From: WTAW01 sp050115915
GTDB lineage: Bacteria; Acidobacteriota; Aminicenantia; Aminicenantales; Aminicenantaceae
Direction of reading: 5' to 3'
Assembly: GCA_050115915.1 (NCBI GenBank)
Contig: JASFPP010000136.1
Coordinates: 1-11,256, forward strand
DNA: 11,256 bases
Both the position numbers and the translations under genes were made by a program. How positions within the stretch are numbered: position 1 is the stretch's first letter; each line of letters starts with the position of its first letter. The notes under the pieces were generated by a model. The model was given only the letters and a program-made list of their open reading frames with translations, had not been told where the DNA came from and did not search any database. Positions 1 through 6,858 of the stretch are shown one piece after another.

Positions 1-2
1 CA

Positions 3-1406
3 GAGGAGAGTCCCGCTCTATCTGTGGCAAAGGATTCAGGCAGAGTCGCCTTCTGCTTTTATGAAGAAAACAAATACAGCCTCTACTACCGCGATCTCAC
101 CAAAGACGAGGTGGCTGGCGTTCCACCCATTCATTTTAATCCTGTAAATCCCGATGTTCTTCCTCCGCGAGAGGAATCCGGAGGAGATCTCCAGGGATTG
201 TTGAAGAATCCGATTTTCGGACTTCCCGACAATGGAAGCTATCCAGAAGAGGAATACAAACCCAAACTGAAGCTCGACTACATCAGTCCTCCTACCCTGG
301 GTGTCGGTGTTGATCGGTATGGAACCTATGCCGGTGGAGGATTGTCCATGTTCTTCAGCGATATGCTCGGCTATCACAATCTTGCAACGACCTTCTCGAT
401 CTCCTCTCGCTTGATCGATTCATCCGCGGCTTTGGCCTATCAGAACAACAAGAATCGCTGGAATTGGGGCGCGTCCTTACAGCGTATCTCCTATCCTTAT
501 GTGGGATTTACATCTTCATATGGAGAGGTCGATGGAGAGCCCTCGATTATAGAGAGAGAGTTTCTGTTCAGGCAGATCAACTACCAGGCGGCTGCATTTC
601 TGAGCTATCCGTTCAATCAGGTCAGCCGTATAGAGATTGCCGCTGGGTACAGATTCATTGATTATGACCAGGAAGTGCGTACACGCGCATACTCGCTTAT
701 CGACGGCAGAGAGATTCTCAAAGAGAAAGAGAAATTGGATGCTCCCAGCAGCCTGACCATGCCCTTCATGTCTACTGCCTGGGTGTATGACAGCTCCATT
801 TTTGGCGCTACAGGACCCATTATCGGGCAGAGCTATATCGCCCAAGTGGCACCCCTCTTCGGATCGATCAACTACGTCAATATCCTGACAGATCTTCGTA
901 AGTACTTTATGCCTGTCCGGCCCTTTACATTAGCCTTCCGTTTCCTCCACACAGGTCGATACGGAAAGGGTGGCGAGGATTCAAGGCTTTATCCTCTTTT
1001 TATGGGCTATGAATCCCTTGTCCGTGGTTACAGCTATTACTCCTTCGGACCGGGGGAGCTTTCAACAGAAGATGGTCTCAATGCCTACGAGAGCCTCTTC
1101 GGAAGCAAATTCGCTGTGATCAATGCTGAGCTGCGATTCCCTCTGTTCCAGGTTTTGGGCCTGGGAAAGGGTTATTATGGCATTCTTCCTGTGGATTTCC
1201 TGACATTCTTCGATGCCGGAGTTGCCTGGGATAGCCAGAACAAGCCCTTTTTCCTCGGCGGAGAGAGACAACCCGTCTACAGTGCCGGTCTGGGCCTGAG
1301 AATGAACCTGTTCGGCTACATGATCGTCGGCGTGAACTATGTGTATCCGTTCAACAGGCCAGAAAAGGGTGCTTATTTCGAGCTGTCTTTCAGGCCTGGA
1401 TTTTAA
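3..1406 (+). CDS. TolB-like propeller / surface-antigen barrel protein (5' truncated)
   Basis: The reading frame is open to the left edge, so this is the C-terminal part of a larger protein; the GTG at 24 is an internal valine codon. The first visible residues (SPALSVAKDSGRVAFCFYEE, then YSLYYRDL) look like a WD40/TolB-type propeller blade. After a proline-rich linker (about residues 40-85 counted from the GTG) the rest, from about residue 95, is rich in alternating aromatic/polar strands such as YGTYAGGGLSMFFSDMLGYH and AAGYRFIDYD. This resembles the bacterial surface antigen (D15/Omp85-like) barrel. The last strand ends YFELSFRPGF; a terminal phenylalanine is the usual signal for insertion by the Bam machinery. 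Inferred location is the outer membrane. PD40-type propeller proteins with a C-terminal barrel are known, but their substrates are mostly undefined. The convergent next gene ends 41 bases away, with no clear terminator between them. Confidence 0.8.
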   Translation, partial: EESPALSVAKDSGRVAFCFYEENKYSLYYRDLTKDEVAGVPPIHFNPVNPDVLPPREESGGDLQGLLKNPIFGLPDNGSYPEEEYKPKLKLDYISPPTLGVGVDRYGTYAGGGLSMFFSDMLGYHNLATTFSISSRLIDSSAALAYQNNKNRWNWGASLQRISYPYVGFTSSYGEVDGEPSIIEREFLFRQINYQAAAFLSYPFNQVSRIEIAAGYRFIDYDQEVRTRAYSLIDGREILKEKEKLDAPSSLTMPFMSTAWVYDSSIFGATGPIIGQSYIAQVAPLFGSINYVNILTDLRKYFMPVRPFTLAFRFLHTGRYGKGGEDSRLYPLFMGYESLVRGYSYYSFGPGELSTEDGLNAYESLFGSKFAVINAELRFPLFQVLGLGKGYYGILPVDFLTFFDAGVAWDSQNKPFFLGGERQPVYSAGLGLRMNLFGYMIVGVNYVYPFNRPEKGAYFELSFRPGF

Positions 1407-1447
1407 GCGTGCTGGAAATGTTGCACATAGAAAAGGCCCTGAATGAT

Positions 1448-2143
1448 TCAAATGTCAACCCGGAGGCCGAGGGCCCATGACTTTTCCGTAAAAAAAGAGA
1501 ACTCAGAAATGAGGACAAGCTTTTGGGTGAGATGAACATTAAACCCGAGGAACAGGCTGAATAAGCCTGTTCCTTCGGCTTTTATGCGTGAATCATCGAG
1601 CTCGGTGAATTCTCCCGAGATTTTGCTGAACTTGAAGCCGAAATACCCGACAAACCAAAATACCCTCAGGCCAAAATCCAATGATCCCTGGAATTCAGTC
1701 AGCCCGAAATCTACATAATCCCTATTGTTCGTGGATTGGAGGCGCGATATCTGGAAATCCAGTCCTATTCCTGCTTTGACTGTGATCGTATCACCATCTT
1801 CTTCTTCGACATAGACCTCTCCGAGCATCATGAGTTTACAACCACCCCCGAAATAGAGGAGCGAACCGTCATTGACGTAACTGTTCGGGAACTCGGAGGA
1901 TCCGATAAAACTATAAAAATTCGCCACCCTGAAGGGACGAAAACTCAGTTTTCCTCTGAATATTTTCCTTCCGACCTTTTCTTCGATCCCTCCGAGCGTG
2001 AAATTTCTGGAGATATGTTCATAGGACAGCTGTAGAGAAAGCCGTCTCTCCATCTGGGTGTCCGCAGAAGTCCCCACTTCCTGCGCAGAGTTAAGGATAG
2101 GAAGCCCTAGAACGAGTAAGGCGATACTGCAAAGCTTGCGCAA
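1448..2143 (-). CDS. Exported beta-rich protein, probable small outer-membrane barrel
   Basis: This is a 231-residue protein. The N-terminus MRKLCSIALLVLGLPILNSA is a classical signal peptide, probably cleaved after NSA. The mature part alternates hydrophobic and polar residues (LSLQLSYEHISRNFTLGG, VNDGSLLYFGGGCKLMMLGE, LDFGLRVFWFVGYFGFKF) and has no long helix, which suggests an 8-10 strand barrel. The last strand is KSWALGLRVDI. I do not recognise a named family. The start is TTG at 2143: GGAGGG lies five bases upstream, no ATG/GTG start gives a signal peptide, and the frame upstream continues ATA-GAC without a better start. It lies 66 bases downstream of the permease gene on the same strand, so co-transcription is possible. 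Confidence is high that it is a gene and moderate that it is an outer-membrane barrel. Confidence 0.75.
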   Translation of the reverse strand: MRKLCSIALLVLGLPILNSAQEVGTSADTQMERRLSLQLSYEHISRNFTLGGIEEKVGRKIFRGKLSFRPFRVANFYSFIGSSEFPNSYVNDGSLLYFGGGCKLMMLGEVYVEEEDGDTITVKAGIGLDFQISRLQSTNNRDYVDFGLTEFQGSLDFGLRVFWFVGYFGFKFSKISGEFTELDDSRIKAEGTGLFSLFLGFNVHLTQKLVLISEFSFFTEKSWALGLRVDI

Positions 2144-2148
2144 TATGT

Positions 2149-2154
2149 CCCTCC
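2149..2154 (-). promoter_or_regulatory. Ribosome binding site that fixes a TTG start
   Basis: On the minus strand GGAGGG sits five bases before TTG at 2143. This is the only good Shine-Dalgarno near the signal-peptide-encoding start, so it supports TTG initiation for the exported protein. Confidence 0.65.
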
Positions 2155-2209
2155 ACTCTCTTTAACGAATAATCGGCTTGAAAAGTTTATGCTATTTCTT
2201 TGCGGTCAG

Positions 2210-2956
2210 CTAGAAAAGGTCGAAGAGCTTAAGGGCCATGATGGTGATTGCTATGGCCAGAATAAAACGGATCGCTCTCTCTCCGCCTTTAACTGCGGCA
2301 TGTGCCCCCCACCATCCTCCTAAGGCATTTCCTCCGGCAAGGACTAAGCCATAGGACCAGTTCACATTCCCTGTATATGCGAAGATGCAGAGAGCAGGGA
2401 ATGTGTATATGAGGATAATGAAGACTTTGTGCATATTCACACGGACCAGGTTGAGATGGAGCAGATGGTAAAGAGTGGCCATGAATAAAAAGCCCACACC
2501 CGCTTGGATGAATCCGCCATAGAATCCGATCCCGAAAAGTGCAGGATAGATTAACCATTGGTTAGTTCTGTCTTGGTCAGCATTGTTGTTCCGGTACGAT
2601 CGCGAAAAGAACATAGAAAAAACGATAAATATTAAAACCACACCCAAGATCCGCTGGAAGAGGATATTGTTCACTCGGGTCGCCATGATCGCCCCAACGA
2701 CGGCTCCTGGTAGAGTGAAAAGGGCGAAGAGAAAGCTTTTGTTGAATTGATAAGCCTTCCTTTTATGAAAGGAAGCCACTGCAAAAATGTTCTGGATGAA
2801 AATCGCCACTCTGTTCGTGCCATTGGCAAGCGCTGAGTCGAGGCCCATAAAAATGAGTGTGGGCAGAGTGAGTGTCGACCCCCCGCCGGCGTTCACGTTG
2901 ATAAATCCAGCAATGGCGCCAACGCCGAATAACAGAGCCAGGTGTGCTGGATTCAT
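2210..2956 (-). CDS. TSUP family permease (TauE/SafE-type sulfite or organosulfur exporter)
   Basis: A polytopic inner-membrane protein of 248 residues, the usual size for the TSUP (TauE/SafE, formerly DUF81) family. The first repeat carries the family hallmark INVNAGGGSTLTLPTLIFMG followed by the NGTNR motif (about residues 19-48). The second half repeats the pattern with GGFIQAGVGFLFMATL and LAGGNALGGWWGAHAAVKGG. About seven or eight hydrophobic segments are visible. Family members move sulfite, sulfonates or other small anions; the substrate cannot be read here and no sulfur-metabolism gene is adjacent. The start is ATG at 2956, preceded by GAAGGCGAAG as a modest ribosome binding site, and the second codon onward leads straight into the first membrane helix. 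It is divergent from the M48 protease gene and upstream of the exported barrel-like gene. Confidence 0.88.
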   Translation of the reverse strand: MNPAHLALLFGVGAIAGFINVNAGGGSTLTLPTLIFMGLDSALANGTNRVAIFIQNIFAVASFHKRKAYQFNKSFLFALFTLPGAVVGAIMATRVNNILFQRILGVVLIFIVFSMFFSRSYRNNNADQDRTNQWLIYPALFGIGFYGGFIQAGVGFLFMATLYHLLHLNLVRVNMHKVFIILIYTFPALCIFAYTGNVNWSYGLVLAGGNALGGWWGAHAAVKGGERAIRFILAIAITIMALKLFDLF

Positions 2957-3037
2957 CTTCGCCTTCGATCAAACCGCATCATACTCATCTTTCCCAAAAA
3001 ACTCAACTCCTCCCGAATGTTCGTTAGCGTCTATTAA

Positions 3038-3097
3038 ACCGTAATGACGCGATTCATATTGCGTTGTTAGAACTTACTAAACGTCATTCATTACGGT
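3038..3097. promoter_or_regulatory. Structured inverted repeat between divergent genes
   Basis: ACCGTAATGA (3038-3047) and TCATTACGGT (3088-3097) are perfect 10-base inverted arms. Inside them CGCGAT/ATTGCG (3048-3053 and 3058-3063, one G-T pair, 4-base loop) forms a second hairpin stacked directly on the first stem. TTAG/CTAA (3067-3070 and 3077-3080) could form a third. As RNA this would be a three-way junction; as DNA it could be a two-fold operator. It lies between the permease start (2956, minus) and the protease start (3175, plus), so it could act in either leader or control both promoters. No known riboswitch class is recognised. Confidence 0.45.
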
Positions 3098-3174
3098 CGT
3101 AAAGAGGCATCTCCTATCATTTGCTAACTGGGCTCGGAGATGATATTTTAAAAGCCGGAGAGTCGAACGGTAAG

Positions 3175-4305
3175 ATGGAAAAGATACATCCACTTCTCGA
3201 TCGCAACAAACAAAAGCAAGCCATACGCTATGAAAAGGAGAAACGTCTCCTGGGACTGTTGAGCCTGCTGCTTTCCCTGGCTGTGTTGTTGGTGTTTTAT
3301 TTCAGCGGCTTGAGTTCTCTGCTCGCTAATGTCTGCTCAGAGAGATCTGTTATCTATGCGTTTGTTATCTATGTGATTGTGTTTCAAGCCATCTTGTTCG
3401 TCATCGGAATACCCCTCAGCTTCTACAGCGGTTATATTCATGAACACAAATGGGGTTTCTCGAATCATACAAAAAAAAGCTGGTTCTGGGAGCAGATAAA
3501 ATCCTACGCGGTAGGGCTAGTCATTTTCCTGATCCTTTTGGGAATGCTTTTCTGGATCCTCGAGCGATATCCCCACGATTGGTGGTGGATTGCCGGTATC
3601 GCCATGGCATTCGTGAGTACCCTATTTGCCACATTGTTTCCGGTCTTGATTTTCCCCCTTTTTAATAAATACACTCCGGTCGAAGACAAGGATTTGACAG
3701 AGGCGCTTGACAGCATACTCACAGAGGGAGGATTGAGAAGCAGCGGTTTTTTTGTGGAGGATATGAGTCGACAGACAAAAAAGGAAAACGCTTTCCTCGC
3801 CGGATTAGGACGGACGCGCCGCGTCGTTTTGGGCGATAATCTCATTGCCCATATGACCGTTCCCGAAATCGTATCTATCATCGCCCATGAAGTGGGGCAT
3901 TACAAACACCTTCATATCTGGAAACAGATCGCTCTTGGAACACTCCAGCAGCTTGTTGTCTTCTTCTTCCTGAATCTTTTCATGACATCCCTGTTCCCCG
4001 CCTTTCTCTCGTCCACACGCGCCAATCTAGCGTTATTCCCCATCTTTGTTATTCTAATGGGAGCCCTTTCTGGTTTCCTCTTCGGGCCAATCTCCAATGC
4101 CCTTTCCAGGTATTTTGAGGGGCAAGCTGACCGGTATGCGGTGAGAAGTATTCCCGACAAGAATGCCTTCCTAACCGCACTTGCGGGGCTGGCCAACCGC
4201 AATCTTTCCAATGCCTATCCGAGCTGGTGGTTGAAACTTCTGTATTATTCCCATCCTCCAATCGGGGAAAGGCTCCACACGGCAGAAAAGATCAGGTCTG
4301 TTTGA
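3175..4305 (+). CDS. M48 family membrane metalloprotease, Ste24/CAAX prenyl protease 1 type
   Basis: Zinc protease embedded in the inner membrane. Numbered from ATG 3175 (376 residues), the zinc motif HEVGH is at 238-242 (His238, Glu239, His242). The third ligand region is EGQAD, with Glu315 and Asp319. Other Ste24-type signatures are EHKWGFSNHT in the loop after the second membrane segment and NAFLAGLGRTRRVVLGDNLI just before the zinc helix. Hydrophobic segments lie near residues 25-48, 60-85, 110-130, 137-163, 245-270 and 285-305. Length is slightly below eukaryotic Ste24p, as usual for bacterial members. Bacterial homologues probably act in membrane protein quality control, since they have no prenylated substrates; that role is inference. 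The frame is open up to a TTG at 3121, giving 18 more residues, but these look hydrophilic and unconserved. ATG 3175 is preferred, although GGAG at 3157-3160 is rather distant. All catalytic residues are present. Confidence 0.9.
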   Translation: MEKIHPLLDRNKQKQAIRYEKEKRLLGLLSLLLSLAVLLVFYFSGLSSLLANVCSERSVIYAFVIYVIVFQAILFVIGIPLSFYSGYIHEHKWGFSNHTKKSWFWEQIKSYAVGLVIFLILLGMLFWILERYPHDWWWIAGIAMAFVSTLFATLFPVLIFPLFNKYTPVEDKDLTEALDSILTEGGLRSSGFFVEDMSRQTKKENAFLAGLGRTRRVVLGDNLIAHMTVPEIVSIIAHEVGHYKHLHIWKQIALGTLQQLVVFFFLNLFMTSLFPAFLSSTRANLALFPIFVILMGALSGFLFGPISNALSRYFEGQADRYAVRSIPDKNAFLTALAGLANRNLSNAYPSWWLKLLYYSHPPIGERLHTAEKIRSV

Positions 4306-4313
4306 GATGTGCC

Positions 4314-4336
4314 GAAATGTCAATTAATGGCATTTC
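4314..4336 (+). terminator. Hairpin after the M48 gene, possible weak terminator
   Basis: GAAATGTCA (4314-4322) pairs with TGGCATTTC (4328-4336) through nine base pairs, one of them a T-G wobble, with a five-base ATTAA loop. It starts nine bases after the protease stop codon. There is no proper T run after it (it continues TATGACAAAATTT), so termination may be inefficient or Rho-assisted, or the stem may simply protect the 3' end. Confidence 0.4.
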
Positions 4337-4384
4337 TATGACAAAATTTGGTAATTGAATGTGTGTTTTCCGGGGGGAGATAAG

Positions 4385-4405
4385 TATAATTAATTTAGAA
4401 TTAAT
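4385..4405 (+). promoter_or_regulatory. Candidate -10 TATAAT overlapping a palindrome
   Basis: An exact TATAAT lies at 4385-4390, about 100 bases upstream of the diguanylate cyclase start. No good -35 stands 17 bases before it; the region is GTGTTTT and then a run of six G. ATTAATT (4389-4395) and AATTAAT (4399-4405) form a perfect 7-base dyad with a three-base spacer overlapping the end of the -10. This is the geometry of a repressor site or of an activator-dependent promoter. AT-rich sequence can produce such a match by chance. Confidence 0.35.
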
Positions 4406-4489
4406 GAGTTAAGGTCTGTGCGTTTTGGCACGTAATTTGCTGAATTACCAATGAATTATTGGAAGAATTGCCAGGGTAGCAGGGCTAGA

Positions 4490-5878
4490 ATGACGGAATC
4501 TGTTAAGAAGACCAATACATCTGTTGACGTCAATAAACTGATCCAAAGAATCGAAGAACTGGAGACGGCTGTCATCGAGTGCAAGCTAAGCGAGGATGCC
4601 CTCAAAAAAAGCGAGAAGAACCTTCAAACAATACTTTACGCTCTGGAAGACCTCATATTTATTCTGGGCGCGGATGGCACCTTTCATAAATATTTCCAGT
4701 CTCCGGACAGAAAAGACCTGTTCGCCCACCCTAAAAACTTCCTGGGGAAGCATTTCAAAGAAGTTCTGCCGAGAGATGTGGCTGACCTGTTTCAGAATGC
4801 TCTCTACAGAATAGAGGATTACGGGAACGTCCAACATTTCGATTTTCTCATGACGATTAACAGGGACGAAATTTGGTTCAGCGCACGGATCTCTCCGTTC
4901 AAGCAGCAGACAAAAGATTATTTTGGTTATATACTCGTCCTCCAAAACATTACCCCTCATAAACAAAGAGAAGAGGCCCTTATCGAGAATGAAGAAAGAT
5001 ACAAAGCTGTGATGCTCCAGAGCACAGAAAGCATCTTTCTCGCAGATGTGGAAACTCGGATCATACTTGAGGCCAATCAATCTATGCAGCGACTTCTTGG
5101 ATATTCTCTCGAAGAGATACCAGGCCTGAGCCTGTATGATTTTGTGGCCAACGGACAGGATGATATCTATCAAAAGATCCTGCGAATTCTGAAAGACCGT
5201 GCATGCTATAAAGGCGAAATGAAGTATCGCCGGAAAGATGGGACGCTCGTTGATGTGGAGATCAATGTCAATCTGGTCTCTTATAGAGGAAAGAAAGTCT
5301 TCTGTGTGATCTCTCGGGATATTACGCCTCGAAAACTCGCGGAGAAACAGCTGATCCACACGGCGACGCACGATCCTCTGACAGGGCTGACAAACAGACT
5401 CGTTTTTTATGACCGGATAGCGGTTGAGCTAGCACGTGCCCGCAGAAACCAAACAAAGCTTGCCCTCATCTACATAGACTTGGATAAATTCAAGTTTGTC
5501 AATGATACGCTGGGACACAGCTGCGGCGACCAGCTGTTAAAAGCTGTCGCCGAGCGTTTGCAGAATCTTTTGCGCGAAACGGATACTCTCGCCCGGATGG
5601 GTGGAGATGAATTCATGTATATACTTCCGGAAGTGGAAAAGACAGAAGATGTAGATATGCTGGCTAATAAAGTACTCGATGCTATCAGGAGGCCCTTTCT
5701 TCTGGATGGTCAGCTCCAGAGCATCACTGCAAGCAGCGGAATCGCTATTTATCCGAATGACGGGAAGGATGCGGAGACGCTCATGAAAAATGCAGACCTT
5801 GCTATGTATTTTGCCAAGGACAAGGGACGCGATAGACATCTCCATTTTTCTTCGGAAATGGTAATCAAGAACCTCTGA
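4490..5878 (+). CDS. PAS-PAS-GGDEF diguanylate cyclase
   Basis: Makes cyclic di-GMP from two GTP. Numbered from ATG 4490 (462 residues): a coiled-coil-prone segment near 15-45, a first PAS domain near 40-155, a second PAS near 163-283 (ENEERYKAVMLQSTESIFLA to CVISRDITPRKLAEKQL), then a GGDEF domain near 290-455. The active-site motif GGDEF is canonical at 371-375. The metal aspartate is in IDLDKF (Asp330) and the guanine-binding residues are Asn338 and Asp347. The product-inhibition site RETD (362-365) stands exactly five residues before GGDEF, so feedback inhibition should be intact. There is no membrane segment and no EAL domain, so the protein is probably cytosolic and senses through PAS, with the ligand unknown. 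An ATG at 4451 would add 13 residues but lacks a ribosome binding site; AGGG five bases before ATG 4490 favours the shorter form. It has no operon partner. Confidence 0.9.
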   Translation: MTESVKKTNTSVDVNKLIQRIEELETAVIECKLSEDALKKSEKNLQTILYALEDLIFILGADGTFHKYFQSPDRKDLFAHPKNFLGKHFKEVLPRDVADLFQNALYRIEDYGNVQHFDFLMTINRDEIWFSARISPFKQQTKDYFGYILVLQNITPHKQREEALIENEERYKAVMLQSTESIFLADVETRIILEANQSMQRLLGYSLEEIPGLSLYDFVANGQDDIYQKILRILKDRACYKGEMKYRRKDGTLVDVEINVNLVSYRGKKVFCVISRDITPRKLAEKQLIHTATHDPLTGLTNRLVFYDRIAVELARARRNQTKLALIYIDLDKFKFVNDTLGHSCGDQLLKAVAERLQNLLRETDTLARMGGDEFMYILPEVEKTEDVDMLANKVLDAIRRPFLLDGQLQSITASSGIAIYPNDGKDAETLMKNADLAMYFAKDKGRDRHLHFSSEMVIKNL

Positions 5879-5969
5879 GGGCAGGCTCATATCACCCCTT
5901 AAATTCACCCTTAGAGGCGATTGACGAAAAATAGTTTTGGGAGTACTTTTGAGAGAGACTATGCAAATA

Positions 5970-5996
5970 ATTGTCATTTTTTGTGACAATAATTGT
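5970..5996. promoter_or_regulatory. ATTGTCA/TGACAAT dyad upstream of the SH3 gene
   Basis: ATTGTCA (5970-5976) and TGACAAT (5984-5990) are perfect 7-base inverted arms around a T-rich 7-base loop. ACAAT-A-ATTGT (5986-5996) is a second, overlapping palindrome, so the middle arm could pair with either neighbour. The site begins 63 bases before the SH3-protein start and 91 bases after the cyclase stop. It may be an operator or a small leader hairpin. A T run lies in the loop, not after the stem, so it is not a standard terminator. Confidence 0.4.
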
Positions 5997-6020
5997 TGAA
6001 TTGAGCATAAAGAGCCCAAT

Positions 6021-6028
6021 GAAGGTGG
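6021..6028 (+). promoter_or_regulatory. Ribosome binding site for the SH3-domain protein
   Basis: GAAGGTGG ends five bases before ATG 6034. It favours this start over the upstream in-frame TTG (5971) and ATG (6019), and it puts the signal peptide at the true N-terminus. Confidence 0.6.
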
Positions 6029-6033
6029 ATAAT

Positions 6034-6858
6034 ATGAAAAGATATCGAAGAATTGGGGGTTGTGTGTGTTTGATCTTCTGTCTTGTTTCTTTTTCATCTT
6101 TGATCTTTTCTGCCGGGAAAAAACTCATTGTCGTCGCGAATCAAGCCCAGATCTATCTGGAGCCCGATCAAAAAAGTCCGGTGATCGCGACATTGAAGAA
6201 GGGCGACATCCTCACTTTGAGCAGCGAAAGAAAGTTTCGGCGCATATTCAATTATGTGTATTTCACATCTCAGAACACAGGATGTACAAAATCTGGATAT
6301 GTTCTGGATTCCCTGGTGGATAAGCTTTTCAATGTGACGAAAGTGATTACGATTCAGGGAAACTCGACCAAGAATACCAAGGTTATCCGTTCCAAGGTTT
6401 ACCTCGAGAGGGCCAAATGGGGGATGAGCAGTAATCAGTTGAAGAGAATAGAGGGTAAACCAGCCCACACGGGAGAATCCCAGGGTTATAAAATCATGGG
6501 ATATCAGAATAGAATTTTGGAGAGGGATTGTCTTGTCGGATACTATTTTTCAAATGACCGATTGAAAGGAGCTAAACTCAGCTTCTTGGAGCAGCATGCG
6601 AATAAAAACCAGAATATTGCTGACTTTAAGAGGATTAAAGATCTTCTCGTCCAAAAATACGGAAGGCCGGTCGAAGACAAGATCTCTTGGGATGATGCAA
6701 CACACAAGGAAAACATTGCCGAATGGGGCAACGCAATAGGTCTGGGACACTTAGAGTATGTTTCCAAGTGGTCGACAAAGAAGACAGAGGTTCTGCTCCG
6801 TCTCTTTGGGGAAGAGGACGAGATATCCCTCGAATTAACCTATAGACCCACATCTTAA
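6034..6858 (+). CDS. Exported SH3-domain protein with unassigned C-terminal domain
   Basis: Numbered from ATG 6034 (274 residues). MKRYRR followed by a hydrophobic stretch ending FSA is a signal peptide, with cleavage predicted near residue 27, so the protein is periplasmic or outer-surface. Residues about 29-95 read as a bacterial SH3 (SH3b/YgiM-like) domain: LIVVANQAQIYLEPDQKSPV, then ATLKKGDILTL, and SGYVLDSLVDKLF closing the fold. Bacterial SH3 domains usually bind peptidoglycan or mediate envelope contacts. The C-terminal half (about 125-274) begins ERAKWGMSSNQLKRIEGKP and contains KDLLVQKYGRPVEDKISWDD. This WGMS...G.P pattern is shared by small exported domains of unknown role, as I recall, but I cannot name the family. 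The stop codon TAA overlaps the stop of the convergent PurF-like gene by four bases. Confidence 0.75.
   Translation: MKRYRRIGGCVCLIFCLVSFSSLIFSAGKKLIVVANQAQIYLEPDQKSPVIATLKKGDILTLSSERKFRRIFNYVYFTSQNTGCTKSGYVLDSLVDKLFNVTKVITIQGNSTKNTKVIRSKVYLERAKWGMSSNQLKRIEGKPAHTGESQGYKIMGYQNRILERDCLVGYYFSNDRLKGAKLSFLEQHANKNQNIADFKRIKDLLVQKYGRPVEDKISWDDATHKENIAEWGNAIGLGHLEYVSKWSTKKTEVLLRLFGEEDEISLELTYRPTS

Noticed and set aside
3021..3128. Integron attC-like site: GTTAG and CTAAC cores flank the structured repeat.
   Set aside because: The cores do not fit the RYYYAAC/GTTRRRY pattern in position or sequence, and there is no integrase or cassette gene in the window.
3121..3174. TTG start giving 18 more residues on the M48 protease.
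   Set aside because: The extra residues are hydrophilic and unlike the family N-terminus; ATG 3175 is a better fit, though the ribosome binding site evidence is weak for both.
4586..5371. 261-codon open frame on the minus strand inside the cyclase gene.
   Set aside because: Antisense shadow: the opposite strand carries clear PAS and GGDEF motifs, and the minus-strand product has no recognisable domain.
5879..5969. Remnant of an EAL domain after the cyclase stop.
   Set aside because: The sequence to the next gene shows several stops and no EAL-type motif in any forward frame.
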